Below are positions 34,169 through 44,275 of a stretch of 64,000 nt of DNA, piece after piece. The position numbers and the translations under genes were made by a program. The notes under the pieces were generated by a model. The model did not search any database, had not been told where the DNA came from, and worked only from the letters and a program-made list of their open reading frames with translations. The first letter of the stretch is position 1; every line of letters starts with the position of its first letter. This DNA is from Affinundibacterium baiyunense (lineage in GTDB: Bacteria > Pseudomonadota > Gammaproteobacteria > Burkholderiales > Burkholderiaceae_D), in NCBI RefSeq assembly GCF_018139645.1, contig NZ_JAGSPM010000009.1:124001-188000 (forward strand). The letters are read 5' to 3'.

Positions 34169-35206
34169 ATGCAAGCACTCCATTCATCACAAACTAGGCA
34201 GCGTCAGGTGTTAATTCCTGTCACGATGCAGCAACCCAATTTGCCGAACGAGCGCGCGCGTCTATACGTTTTACATGGCTTTACCATGGGCACGACATGG
34301 CAAGTGCAATGCTATGTCGATTCCTCCATCGGTGCTGAGGACTTACAAAGCGGCATACAAACACAACTCGACCAAGTGGTCGCGCAGATGAGTCCTTGGG
34401 AACAGGATTCCGATCTTAGTCGTTTCAATCGCGCGCCAGCAAATACTTGGCATGTGATTCCCGAGGCATTTTTTAAAGTCTTACAGCACAGCTTGTTTGT
34501 CGCGGAACAAACACAAGGTGCATACGATCCCTGTATTGGCCATCTCGCCAACTTGTGGGGTTTTGGGCCGCTAGGGAAAACCACGAATGTACCAGCCAAA
34601 GAAAAAATCGAACAAGTAATACAAACTTCGAATTGGCAACAACTCAAACTCAATCCAGGCAATCACAGCGTCTTGCAAACTGGTGGCGTAGAAATCGACC
34701 TATGCTCAACAGCAAAGGGATTTGGAGTTGACCAAGTAGCGCGCTATTTAGAAACAAAAGGAATTCGCAGTTATCTGGTTGAAGTCGGTGGTGAACTACG
34801 TGGTTGGGGCTGCAAATCAGACGGTCAACCATGGTGGGTGCAATTAGAACAAGCTGATGCATCCTTCGATTTGGATTGCGACTATATCGCCGCCTTACAC
34901 GGCTTGGCGATTGCTACCTCTGGCGATTATCGCCGTTTCTTTATGCATGAGGGGCAACGCTATTCGCACACCATCGATCCGCGTACTGGTTACCCCGTCC
35001 AACATGGCGTTGCGGCGGTGACGGTATTACATCCAGAATGTATGATCGCTGATGCCTTAGCGACGGCGATTACTGTGTTGGGAGTCGAACTTGGTATGGC
35101 GTATGCGACGCAATTACACGTTGCCGCCCGCATATTGGTACGTGACGGTGATCATTTGCGTGAATATTTAAGTCCAAGCTACTTAGCCATGATGGCGGAT
35201 GACTAG
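34169..35206 (+). CDS. apbE: FAD:protein FMN transferase
   Basis: ApbE attaches FMN to Thr/Ser of periplasmic target proteins using FAD and Mg2+. Conserved blocks are GTTWQVQCY near residue 41, QGAYDPCIGHLANLWGFG, the CSTAKGFGVDQVA segment, GGELRGWG and the C-terminal SHTIDPRTGYPV. The length is 345 aa with no obvious lipobox or signal; the N-terminus is uncertain, and an ATG at residue 20 is an alternative. Its position beside DUF2271 with a DGVSSAT site suggests that this protein is the substrate. Confidence 0.92.
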   Translation: MQALHSSQTRQRQVLIPVTMQQPNLPNERARLYVLHGFTMGTTWQVQCYVDSSIGAEDLQSGIQTQLDQVVAQMSPWEQDSDLSRFNRAPANTWHVIPEAFFKVLQHSLFVAEQTQGAYDPCIGHLANLWGFGPLGKTTNVPAKEKIEQVIQTSNWQQLKLNPGNHSVLQTGGVEIDLCSTAKGFGVDQVARYLETKGIRSYLVEVGGELRGWGCKSDGQPWWVQLEQADASFDLDCDYIAALHGLAIATSGDYRRFFMHEGQRYSHTIDPRTGYPVQHGVAAVTVLHPECMIADALATAITVLGVELGMAYATQLHVAARILVRDGDHLREYLSPSYLAMMADD

Positions 35207-35272
35207 CCCGACATACAAAAATGTCGCAAGATTAATTTTAAAATTCTTACTGAGTTATTTAGAACCACGAAC

Positions 35273-36769
35273 ATGTCGTCTCCACAAAAATCCGTATTGA
35301 TCAACAATAACAGCGAGAAGATACTCGGCATTGGATTAATCATTGCACTCTGCTGTTGCGTGCTATGTTTATTCGTCTCCTTGGAACAATATCTCAGCAC
35401 ACAGCAGCACCGCATCACGACCAGCCTCAGCATCGTCTTCAGCTATGTACTGTTTTATTTCTGGATAGATGAGCGTCACCAGCGAGCACACCAACGCAAG
35501 CACACTCATGAGCTTACGCAGATGCAGCCGGAGTTATTAAAGCCCACAGATATCCTGATTGTGTACGCCAGCCAGACTGGCTATGCAGAACAGCTTGCGC
35601 AACAGACCCAAGCTAGCTTACAACAAGGCGGTATGCAAACCCATTTGCTGGATATCGCCCAATTAGATCTCGCCACTTTACAGAAGGCGCAACAAGTTTT
35701 ATTCATTGCCAGCACGACTGGCGAAGGTGATGCGCCCGACAGCGCTGCTAAATTCACACGCACCATCATGACGCAATCGCTCTCGCTCACCCAGTGTCGT
35801 TACGCGGTACTTGCGCTCGGTGATCGTCATTACCAAGCCTTTTGTGCATTTGGTCGCCAACTCGATCAATGGCTACATCAGCAAGGCGCAAAAACTTTAT
35901 TCGACACGGTTGAAGTCGATAATGGCGATGATGGCGCACTGCGACATTGGCAACATCATCTCGGCGTGTTAAGCGGTCATACGGATCTTGCGGATTGGCA
36001 CCCTGCTGAATATGAAACTTGGACACTTAGCGAACGTCACTTATTGAACCATGGCAGTCAAGGAAATCCAGTTTTCCAAATACGCTTAACGCCACCCGCA
36101 TCCAGTCATTGGCAAGCGGGTGACATCGCTGAAATCTTGCCGCATAGACCAGGTATAGCAACGGTATTACCACACCGTGAATATTCGATCGCCTCCATTC
36201 CTGAAGATGGTGCGGTTGAATTGATTGTGAGACAAATGCAGCAAGCGGACGGCAGCTTAGGTTGGGGTTCCGGTTGGCTATGTCATTACGCGGAGCTGGG
36301 AGACAAAATACAGCTTCGATTACGTAGCAATCGAAGTTTTCATCCTCCTCGTCAAAGTTACCCACTCATTTTAATTGGCAATGGCACTGGCATCGCTGGC
36401 TTACGCGCCCATCTAAAACATCGCGCGCAACAAGGACAACATCAAAATTGGTTATTCTTCGGTGAGCGTCAACGCGCCCACGATTATTTCTGTAAAGCAG
36501 ATATAGAGCAATGGCAAACCAGTGGCGTATTAAGCAAACTCGATTTAGCATTTTCACGCGATCAAACACAACGCATTTACGTACAAGATAAATTGCGCGA
36601 ACAAGCAACAGAATTAAGCCAATGGATCAATGCTGGAGCCGCCATTTATGTGTGCGGAAGTTTAGAAGGAATGGCGGGCGCTGTTGATGCAGTATTGCGC
36701 GAGATCGCCGGTGATGCAGTGATAGAAAAAATGCGTGAAGATGGATTGTATCGACGCGATGTTTATTGA
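35273..36769 (+). CDS. membrane-anchored NADPH flavoreductase (CysJ-like)
   Basis: This 498-aa protein has two N-terminal TM helices (about 17-37 and 46-64). A flavodoxin domain (YASQTGYAEQLA, STTGEGDAPDSAAKF) and an FAD/NADPH reductase domain (REYSIAS, IGNGTGIAGLRAHL, VCGSLEGMAGAV) follow, as in sulfite reductase flavoprotein. It would take electrons from NADPH in the cytoplasm and hand them to the PepSY membrane protein. In many genomes PepSY and this reductase are one fused protein; here they are separate. It closes the Fur-controlled operon. A small hairpin CGACAT/ATGTCG (35209-35226) precedes it. Confidence 0.9.
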   Translation: MSSPQKSVLINNNSEKILGIGLIIALCCCVLCLFVSLEQYLSTQQHRITTSLSIVFSYVLFYFWIDERHQRAHQRKHTHELTQMQPELLKPTDILIVYASQTGYAEQLAQQTQASLQQGGMQTHLLDIAQLDLATLQKAQQVLFIASTTGEGDAPDSAAKFTRTIMTQSLSLTQCRYAVLALGDRHYQAFCAFGRQLDQWLHQQGAKTLFDTVEVDNGDDGALRHWQHHLGVLSGHTDLADWHPAEYETWTLSERHLLNHGSQGNPVFQIRLTPPASSHWQAGDIAEILPHRPGIATVLPHREYSIASIPEDGAVELIVRQMQQADGSLGWGSGWLCHYAELGDKIQLRLRSNRSFHPPRQSYPLILIGNGTGIAGLRAHLKHRAQQGQHQNWLFFGERQRAHDYFCKADIEQWQTSGVLSKLDLAFSRDQTQRIYVQDKLREQATELSQWINAGAAIYVCGSLEGMAGAVDAVLREIAGDAVIEKMREDGLYRRDVY

Positions 36770-36875
36770 ATTTCTAGTTAGTAGTAAGTTTCCAGAGCAC
36801 TGGACGCTTGGTGGACAACAAGAATATTCTAAAATTCGACAATGCTGGTGAATACGAGATCGGATATGTGCGGGA

Positions 36876-37379
36876 TCAAGCTTCAGAATAAGCAATACCG
36901 CCAGCATTACTGATCTCCAAACGCTCTTCCAATAATTTTCGATCGCCTTGTCGAAACTCGACAAATTCTAATCCGATGCGGAATAGTTTTTGCGACAGAA
37001 TCGTGTAATTCATGCGGCATGTAATTTCTAAGATCTTTTCCCTTGCACCTGCATTTAATGGCGGCAATGCCAATAACAAAATCACCTTGCCATCATGAAA
37101 AACATTGTGGTCGCAATGTATGCTCAAGCCGCCTAATGAGATTTCATTTACACGACCGTGAAATGTCTTTTTACCGGTGCCGCCTTCATACACAATCGCA
37201 ATCCGCCACTTCACCAAATAGCGTTTATGCAGGCGACTTTCGATACGCGATAACTTAGTATTGACGGTCTGTGGTTTGAATTGCACAGAAGAATTCTCTT
37301 TTGGCAGCACGGCTTCTTGCCGAAGCTGCGCAACCAGGGGGTGTTCTTCTTTGGCTTGATCACTGATAATTTTTGTCAT
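36876..37379 (-). CDS. PilZ domain protein (c-di-GMP receptor)
   Basis: This 167-aa protein starts at the first ATG (37379); a TTG-initiated extension to 37412 is possible. The PilZ signature is complete enough for c-di-GMP binding: KRYLVKWR gives the R/K-rich first part and NEISLGGLSIHC the N-x-S-x-x-G part. The C-terminal region continues the beta-barrel (CRMNYTILSQKLFRIGLEF). It probably links c-di-GMP to motility or surface behaviour, near an HD-GYP gene. The N-terminal 50 residues are polar and variable. Confidence 0.85.
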   Translation of the reverse strand: MTKIISDQAKEEHPLVAQLRQEAVLPKENSSVQFKPQTVNTKLSRIESRLHKRYLVKWRIAIVYEGGTGKKTFHGRVNEISLGGLSIHCDHNVFHDGKVILLLALPPLNAGAREKILEITCRMNYTILSQKLFRIGLEFVEFRQGDRKLLEERLEISNAGGIAYSEA

Positions 37380-37730
37380 GGTACTGTTTGATACAAGTCC
37401 AGTTAAAAACAAGTCTGTGCAATTTCAGATACGTGCTTGCACACAGTTCTGAGACAACACAAGTTTTCTTGGGGTTCAGTCTATCACGATGTTTCCATAG
37501 TGCATGAATTTTATGATTTAAATTACTATGCTTTTTTAATTGATTAGTCGCAAAATGGCTCGTAGCAAACCAATACTCATTTCAGCATTGAATTGAAACC
37601 AACGACAAGCCACAAAACCCGCTAGCAAATACCTACGATAAAACTACTGTAAGTGAGCTTTTTTTGCTACGATGCTGCGCTTGCCCAAGTGCTGGGTCGA
37701 CTGAACTATTGACTGAATTTCTAACTTATT
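37380..37730. other. divergent intergenic region
   Basis: This 350-bp promoter region lies between the PilZ gene and the small membrane protein gene. It is AT-rich, and I see no clear operator or hairpin. Confidence 0.4.
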
Positions 37731-38117
37731 ATGATGCGCGAAAAACTTTTCCTGAGTACGGTATTTCTCATTCTGTCACTAATGTCAGGACTTGCATGCG
37801 TTCCGCTATTTGGCGCCCTAATCGCAAATCAGCAACTAGCTAGCCAACTGGGCAGTGCGGTCATCATATTGCTCCCTGTCGTTAGCCTAAGTTTATTGTG
37901 GCAAGCGAAACCTGCTTCCAACTATGATTTGCGACGCTTAAGTTTCTTGTTCTGGGCCATATTTATCATGTTAGTCGGCATGAGCAATGTCATTTTATTG
38001 AAAGATCACAGCAACTCGAACAGCACCATACTCATGTTAGGTTTCGTTTGTGTCGCAATTAGCTTCCATGCGCGTTACAAAGGTAATAAACAAAAAGCAA
38101 AACAAACAACATCATAG
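37731..38117 (+). CDS. small integral membrane protein, unknown
   Basis: This 128-aa protein has four hydrophobic segments (about 6-30, 38-58, 70-88 and 98-112) and a basic, polar C-terminus (RYKGNKQKAKQTTS). The ATG pair at 37731 and 37734 offers two starts. No family is recognised. It lies between the PilZ and HD-GYP genes and may be unrelated to both. Confidence 0.6.
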   Translation: MMREKLFLSTVFLILSLMSGLACVPLFGALIANQQLASQLGSAVIILLPVVSLSLLWQAKPASNYDLRRLSFLFWAIFIMLVGMSNVILLKDHSNSNSTILMLGFVCVAISFHARYKGNKQKAKQTTS

Positions 38118-38355
38118 TTACTCAGGCAAGTGCGCGCTGGACTTGCCTAAGAAATGTGAATCAAAAATGACGAAAAACCAATTTTCGTTGGCTTTACATT
38201 TGTCGTCGAAAGAGACAAATTTGATAAACATTCTTAATTTTTCTATTTCTTGCCCTCAGTAAAGAATTTTTTGGGCTATCATTTTCATTAGCATTCGTCA
38301 TTTTTGTGAATGCATGATCTCCAATACACCCATGCGTTGTTACCGGAGCAGTTCA
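38118..38355. other. intergenic region before the signalling operon
   Basis: This 238-bp gap is AT-rich, with the GGAG ribosome site of the next gene at its right edge. No other feature was seen. Confidence 0.4.
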
Positions 38356-39426
38356 ATGGAAATGAAGACCTTAGTCATTGACGATTCACAGATAAATGTG
38401 ACTCTGCTTTGCCGCTTGCTTGAAAAAATCGAGCACTGTTCTTCGATGGGATTTTTAGCACCAGAAACTGCCTTAGAATGGTGCAAAGATCAGGTTCCCG
38501 ATTTAGTCTTGGTCGACTACATGATGCCTGATATGAATGGTATAGAATTTATTCGTCACTTTCGTAACATCAAACACTGTGCCGATATCCCCGTCTTAAT
38601 GATCACCGCAAACGATGAAGTAGCCTTGCGCTACGAAGCCTTGGAAGCTGGTGCAAATGATTTCCTAATCAAGCCTGTTGATAAAATCGAATTCCTCGCC
38701 CGCACCAAAAATATGCTGGCACTAAGACGTAATCAACGTTTCTTAGAAGACCGTGCAACTTGGTTAGCAACCGAAGTACAGAAAGCGACTTTAGAAATTC
38801 GCGCACGCGAACAAGAGACGATACTACGTTTATGTAAAGCCGCTGATTCACGTGACCCCGAGACTGGCGCTCATATCGTGCGCATGGCAAATTATTCCTG
38901 CCTGATTGCGAAACGACTTCAATTGCCAGAATCAGTGCAGGAAATGATTTTAGAAGCTGCTCCTATGCACGATATTGGCAAAGTTGGCATTCCCGATCAC
39001 ATTCTTCTCAAGCCTGGAAAACTGACCGACGAAGAGTTTGCCATCATGAAAAATCATGCGCGCCTCGGTCATCAAATTTTGGCAGGTAGCGTCTCAGAAA
39101 CTTTGCAAATGGGCGCAGAAATCGCGCTCTCTCATCACGAAAAATTTAATGGCAGTGGCTATCCACAAGGATTAAGCGGCAGTGATATTCCCTTATCAGC
39201 GCGCATAGTCGCGGTGGCCGATGTGTTTGATGCCTTAACCTCTGAACGTCCGTACAAGCGCGCTTGGGAAATTGAGCGTGCCGTCGATTTTCTGAAAGAA
39301 GGTAGCGGTTTGCATTTTGACCCGCAGTGTGTAGAAGCTTTCCTTGCAGACTTCTCCGAAGTGTTAGCAATTAAAGATCGTTATCAAGAAGATGAAGACG
39401 ATATCAAAGTATTTGGCTCTTATTAA
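38356..39426 (+). CDS. response regulator with HD-GYP c-di-GMP phosphodiesterase domain
   Basis: This 356-aa RpfG-like protein has a receiver with phosphoacceptor D54 (LVLVDYMMPDMNG), a short helical linker, and an HD-GYP domain with HIVRMANYS, MHDIGKVGIPD and HHEKFNGSGYP. It is expected to hydrolyse c-di-GMP when phosphorylated. The ATG at 38356 has GGAG 7 bp upstream, which decides against the longer frame at 38314. The FIST and hybrid-kinase genes follow on the same strand, so the kinase is a likely phosphodonor. Confidence 0.93.
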   Translation: MEMKTLVIDDSQINVTLLCRLLEKIEHCSSMGFLAPETALEWCKDQVPDLVLVDYMMPDMNGIEFIRHFRNIKHCADIPVLMITANDEVALRYEALEAGANDFLIKPVDKIEFLARTKNMLALRRNQRFLEDRATWLATEVQKATLEIRAREQETILRLCKAADSRDPETGAHIVRMANYSCLIAKRLQLPESVQEMILEAAPMHDIGKVGIPDHILLKPGKLTDEEFAIMKNHARLGHQILAGSVSETLQMGAEIALSHHEKFNGSGYPQGLSGSDIPLSARIVAVADVFDALTSERPYKRAWEIERAVDFLKEGSGLHFDPQCVEAFLADFSEVLAIKDRYQEDEDDIKVFGSY

Positions 39427-39502
39427 TTTAGGGCGATCAATCTTTACTAGGCAAATCAGCAGCGCGACACCTCACCCATACTCGAACAGTAGGAGATGAT
39501 AA

Positions 39503-40651
39503 ATGGAAATCAAGCAAGTAGTCTTGAAAGATTTAGAAGCTGACTTAGCGCAATTAGATAAGCTAGAGAGTATCGATCCGCAATTGATTCTTGTGTTTGG
39601 TTATACTGGTCATTTTGCCTCGCCTTTACTGAATCAAGCACTGACTAGCTACTTTCCCAATGCGCACCGTGTTGGCTGTAGCACCGCAGGAGAAATTACC
39701 TCAACTGCGGTCCTATCACAAACGACTGTTGTAACCGCAGTTCATTTTGACTCAACTACATTAAAAGTAGCAACTGCGCGCATCGCTGGCATGGACAATT
39801 CGTTCGATGCAGGTAAAAACCTCGCGGCGCAATTACGAAGTGATGAACTACGTGCATTACTGGTTCTCGGGCAAGGCGTGAATATTAACGGCAGCGCGAT
39901 GATCGAAGGTATCGTCAGTGAGTTAGGCGACTCCCTGCCGATCACAGGAGGTTTAGCCGCCGATGATGGCGCATTTGTAAAAACCTACACCTTATCCAAT
40001 AATGGAGTATCGACATCCGAGATCGTCGGAATTGGATTTTCTGGTGAAAATTTACTGTTCTCAAATGGCAGCTATGGTGGCTGGAAAGCATTTGGTCCGA
40101 CTCGCAAAGTCACTCGCAGCACAGGAAATATTCTGTATGAACTCGATGGTGAACCAGCACTCAACGTGTACAAGCGCTATCTAGGCGATTACGCAAAAGA
40201 CCTACCTAGTTCTGGCCTACTATTTCCATTCGAAATGCTCAGCGACGCACGTGAGTCACTGGGACAGATTCGCACCATTTTGGGCGTAGATGAATCGAAT
40301 GGAAGCTTGGTACTCGCCGGCGCGATTAATCCCGAAGGATTTCTACGACTCATGCATGCACACACCAATGACTTGGTCGATGGTGCAGAAACGGCGGCGG
40401 ACGCCACCCTAGAAAAAATTCAAGCACATACTGACCCAGCCTTAGGATTATTAGTGAGTTGCGTTGGGCGTAAGCTCGTTATGGGTGGACGCGTCGATGA
40501 AGAGGTCGAAGCGGTGCAAGATATCTTGGGTGAGAACACCGTGCTATGCGGATTTTATTCAAATGGTGAAATCTGCCCCAGTTATCAATTAGCCGCCTGT
40601 AGCCTGCACAATCAAACGATGACAATCACTTATTTGACAGAGCGTGTTTAA
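39503..40651 (+). CDS. FIST domain sensory protein
   Basis: This 382-aa soluble protein has the FIST N-domain (VGCSTAGEIT at about residue 55-65) followed by FIST C (LLVSCVGRKLVMG and GFYSNGEICP). FIST domains are predicted to bind small ligands, possibly amino acids. The gene has a strong AGGAG site. Its TAA stop overlaps the ATG of the kinase gene (TAATG), so the sensor and kinase are probably made together. Stand-alone FIST proteins are thought to act as accessory input modules. Confidence 0.92.
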   Translation: MEIKQVVLKDLEADLAQLDKLESIDPQLILVFGYTGHFASPLLNQALTSYFPNAHRVGCSTAGEITSTAVLSQTTVVTAVHFDSTTLKVATARIAGMDNSFDAGKNLAAQLRSDELRALLVLGQGVNINGSAMIEGIVSELGDSLPITGGLAADDGAFVKTYTLSNNGVSTSEIVGIGFSGENLLFSNGSYGGWKAFGPTRKVTRSTGNILYELDGEPALNVYKRYLGDYAKDLPSSGLLFPFEMLSDARESLGQIRTILGVDESNGSLVLAGAINPEGFLRLMHAHTNDLVDGAETAADATLEKIQAHTDPALGLLVSCVGRKLVMGGRVDEEVEAVQDILGENTVLCGFYSNGEICPSYQLAACSLHNQTMTITYLTERV

Positions 40652-43600
40652 TGCCGAGCAAGCTCTCTTTACGCCAATACAAAAGACTACTTGGCATCCA
40701 GAATGAAACACAACTTGCTGCTATTCTGAACGAATTTGAGCAAGTAAGCAGTGCCACTGGATTAAGTCAAGAAGCGATTACGGCCTTAAAAGGGATGCGC
40801 CAGTATTTTGCGCAAGTCGATGAAGCTTACCAACAAGCTGATCGTGATTTGGCATTAGGAAAACGTAGCTTGGAGCTCAGTTCAGACGAACTGATGACAG
40901 CCAATCAAAACCTGCGCCAGGAATCAGAACTGCGTCAACAAGTGATGCAAACCTTACGTCAGACCACCAATGAAGTGCTGGCGCAACTGGGTAAGCATTT
41001 AGCCGATGAAGACAGTTTAGAAAATTTAAGTACCTTACTCGCGGGTCTAGTCGGAGAAATATTACAAACCCGAAGCGAACTACAAACCGCACTGGCCGCT
41101 ATAGAAAACCAACAATTCGCCCTCGATCAACATGCGATTGTCAGCATCACCGATGCAAAAGGTGATCTGATTTATGCCAATGATAAGTTCTGTCAAATTA
41201 GCCATTATTCGCGCGAAGAGCTATTAGGTCAGAATCACCGCATCGTCAATTCACAACTACATAGCAAAGCCTTTTTTGCAGATATGTGGCAAACCATCAG
41301 CCAAGGAAAAGTATGGCATGGTGATATTCGCAATCGTGCGAAAAATGGTGGTTACTATTGGACTAGCGCAACCATCGTGCCATTCTTAGATGCGGATAAA
41401 GTACCGTATCAATTCATTTCGATCAGAACCGATATCACGCAAGAACGATTGTTAACTGACCAAATCGAATCAAGCAAACGTTTATTACAAAATGTGATGA
41501 ATACGCTCGGCGAGGGGGTCTATACACTCGATGCGAATGGCAATTGCAATTTCGTGAATCCAGAAGCAGAAAAAATTCTTGGCTGGTCGCTTGCAGAATT
41601 ACAAGGTAAGAATCTACACAATATTATTCATTCTCAACACATCAGTGGCAATCCGATTGAGCACCAAGACTGTCCGATTAGTCGGGCTGTCACGCGAGGC
41701 CAGGTCTATCGATCAGATCAAGAATATTTTCAACATCGATCTGGCATGCTGTTTCCAATTTCTATTGTCGCGTCTCCCATTTTGGAAGAAGGAAAAATTG
41801 TTGGCTCAGTAGCAGCATTTCAAGATATTACCGCGCGTCGTAACGCAGAAGCAGCACTACGCGAGAGCGAACACAAACAGCGTATGATTTTGGACAATGC
41901 CGCCGACGCGGTATTTGTTGCCGATAAAAGTGAACGCTGGATTTACGTCAATGATTTAGCATTAACGATGCTCAAGTTCAGGCGCGATGAATTAATCGGC
42001 TCGGATATTTACAATTTGTTGCCGGATTATTTCCGTGAAGCGGCACGACAAACGTTTATACAAAATCTGACAGCGCAACGTTTGATGCGGCAAGAAATTA
42101 AACTCCTAAAAAAAGATGGAAGCGAAGTTCCAGTTGAAATGAATGTCGCTCTGCTGCCTGACGGCAGCATCTACGGATCATGTCGCGACATCACCAGCAG
42201 AAAAGAATTTGAAGCCGCTTTGATTAAAGCCAAGGTCGGTGCGGAAGACGCCAGCAAAGCGAAAAGCGAATTCCTCGCCACCATGAGCCACGAAATTCGC
42301 ACACCGATGAATGGCATCATTGGGATGACCGAACTTGCGCTCGATACTGATTTGAATCCACAACAGCGCGAATATCTTGAACTGGTCAAAGTTTCTTCGC
42401 ACTCCTTACTTGAGATCATTAACGATATCTTAGATTTTTCAAAAATCGAATCCGGCAAAATCGTATTGGAGCACATAGAATTTCCGATCCGCGAACTGAT
42501 CGCCACCATGTTAAAAGCATCGGCGGTACGTGCTGAGCAAAAAAACATTGAACTCGTCTATCAAATCGACCCAGAACTACCTGAAATTTTGATTGGTGAT
42601 CCAGGCAAGCTGCGCCAAGTACTCAGTAATTTACTCGTCAATGCGATTAAATTTAGTCATCATGGCAGCATTACGATAGACGTCAACTTAGTCGAATTGC
42701 ATGACAAGCACGCGCGTTTGCATTTCTCAGTAACTGATCAAGGTATTGGCATTGCGCAAGATAAACTTGAACATATTTTTCAACCGTTTAGTCAAGCTGA
42801 TGCATCCACGACACGTAAATATGGCGGTACTGGATTAGGTTTATCAATCTCATCTAAATTAGTCAGCGCAATGAATGGCAAGCTTGAAGTCCAGAGTACC
42901 AAGGGACAAGGTAGCTGCTTCTATTTCTCTGCTGATTTTGCTTATAGTTTAGCGAATAGTAGCCCATTGCAAACCATGCATTTACAAGGCTTGAACGCAC
43001 TCGTGGTTGATGATAATCCTATCAATCAAAAATACATCGGCGACACTTTACGTAACTGGCAAATGAACGTTGAAGTAGCGAGCAGCGCCGCAGATGCAAT
43101 CAAGTTAATGCAACAACACACGCAAACCCAGCGTCAATTCAATTTGATTCTATTAGATGCTTGTATGCCAGAAATGGATGGCTTTGAATTAGCCAGACAG
43201 ATTCAATCAAAACACTTGCTAGGTAACGCAAAAATGTTAATGCTGTCATCCGCAGCACTAACTGACGATGCTGCACAATGCAAAGCTGCTGGAATCGATG
43301 GCTACGTGCGTAAACCTATTAGCCAACAAGAATTACAAATCGCGATTGATGCCATCTTTCAAGGTGTGGCGACTGGCGCGATTCATTACATTAATCTTAT
43401 CGCTGAAGATGCGCATACACAAGAATATCCGCTGCGTATTTTGGTGGCGGAGGATAATCCTATCAATCAAAAACTCGCCTGCAATTTATTACACAAGTGG
43501 GGTCACGTCACCGATGTGGCTGAGAATGGCATCGTCGCGCTAGAGAAATATCAAGAAAATTCGTATGATGCGATTTTGATGGATATGCAAATGCCAGAAA

Positions 43601-44220
43601 TGGGAGGCATCGAGGCAACGCAACTCATCCGTAGCTTGGAGAAAAACGATCAACACATCCCTATCATCGCAATGACCGCCAATGCCATGCCTGGTGATCG
43701 CGAACGCTGCATCGACGCGGGAATGGATTACTATCTTTCTAAGCCGATTAAATCCGATAGTTTAAAAGATTTGCTGAATCTGGTCGCTGCAAGTCGCTCC
43801 TTGAGCAATGCGAATCTAGAACATGCTTCAGTGGCTCAGAATAAAGCCACAGGTTCCACCCAAGACTTATTCAATCATCAGTTCGACTTCGAGCTTGCAC
43901 TAGTTGACGCAGACGAAGAAATTTTGCAAATCATCACGCCGATGTTCATCGAAGGTTGCGATAAGCAAGTCGATGAAATACGTGTGGCGATCACGTCCGG
44001 CGACACCGAACTGCTGCACAGAAGTGCGCACACATTTAAAGGCTTAGTTGGCAATTTCAATGCAAAGCCAATTGAACAACTTGCGAAAGCAATCGAACTG
44101 AAAGCGAAAGCGCAAGACTTATCCGAAATCGAAAGCTTGTTCGCAGAGATGCTGACATTTATCGCTCCACTAAAAACTGCTTTGAAAAAATACCTAGAGA
44201 AAAATAGGAGTTCGGATTGA
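40651..44220 (+). CDS. hybrid sensor histidine kinase with three PAS, two receivers and HPt
   Basis: This is a 1189-aa cytosolic hybrid kinase without TM helices. After a coiled N-terminal region (1-145) come three PAS domains (about 150-265, 278-395 and 405-520), HisKA with phosphorylated H547 (SHEIRTPMNG) and HATPase (NAIKFS, DQGIGIA, GGTGLGLS). Two receivers follow with D836 (LLDACMPEMDG) and D978 (MDMQMPEMGG), then an HPt with H1127 (RSAHTFKGLVGN). It contains a full phosphorelay, and the upstream HD-GYP regulator is a likely output. It is coupled to the FIST gene by TAATG. Confidence 0.95.
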   Translation: MPSKLSLRQYKRLLGIQNETQLAAILNEFEQVSSATGLSQEAITALKGMRQYFAQVDEAYQQADRDLALGKRSLELSSDELMTANQNLRQESELRQQVMQTLRQTTNEVLAQLGKHLADEDSLENLSTLLAGLVGEILQTRSELQTALAAIENQQFALDQHAIVSITDAKGDLIYANDKFCQISHYSREELLGQNHRIVNSQLHSKAFFADMWQTISQGKVWHGDIRNRAKNGGYYWTSATIVPFLDADKVPYQFISIRTDITQERLLTDQIESSKRLLQNVMNTLGEGVYTLDANGNCNFVNPEAEKILGWSLAELQGKNLHNIIHSQHISGNPIEHQDCPISRAVTRGQVYRSDQEYFQHRSGMLFPISIVASPILEEGKIVGSVAAFQDITARRNAEAALRESEHKQRMILDNAADAVFVADKSERWIYVNDLALTMLKFRRDELIGSDIYNLLPDYFREAARQTFIQNLTAQRLMRQEIKLLKKDGSEVPVEMNVALLPDGSIYGSCRDITSRKEFEAALIKAKVGAEDASKAKSEFLATMSHEIRTPMNGIIGMTELALDTDLNPQQREYLELVKVSSHSLLEIINDILDFSKIESGKIVLEHIEFPIRELIATMLKASAVRAEQKNIELVYQIDPELPEILIGDPGKLRQVLSNLLVNAIKFSHHGSITIDVNLVELHDKHARLHFSVTDQGIGIAQDKLEHIFQPFSQADASTTRKYGGTGLGLSISSKLVSAMNGKLEVQSTKGQGSCFYFSADFAYSLANSSPLQTMHLQGLNALVVDDNPINQKYIGDTLRNWQMNVEVASSAADAIKLMQQHTQTQRQFNLILLDACMPEMDGFELARQIQSKHLLGNAKMLMLSSAALTDDAAQCKAAGIDGYVRKPISQQELQIAIDAIFQGVATGAIHYINLIAEDAHTQEYPLRILVAEDNPINQKLACNLLHKWGHVTDVAENGIVALEKYQENSYDAILMDMQMPEMGGIEATQLIRSLEKNDQHIPIIAMTANAMPGDRERCIDAGMDYYLSKPIKSDSLKDLLNLVAASRSLSNANLEHASVAQNKATGSTQDLFNHQFDFELALVDADEEILQIITPMFIEGCDKQVDEIRVAITSGDTELLHRSAHTFKGLVGNFNAKPIEQLAKAIELKAKAQDLSEIESLFAEMLTFIAPLKTALKKYLEKNRSSD

Positions 44221-44275
44221 CCAAGCGAGCAAGCAAGCGAATTTATCGGAATCGTCTTTGTTCGACCACATCCAA

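Noticed and set aside
38314..38355. longer N-terminus of the HD-GYP regulator
   Set aside because: The receiver begins directly at the ATG at 38356, which has a well-placed GGAG; the extension is not part of the domain.
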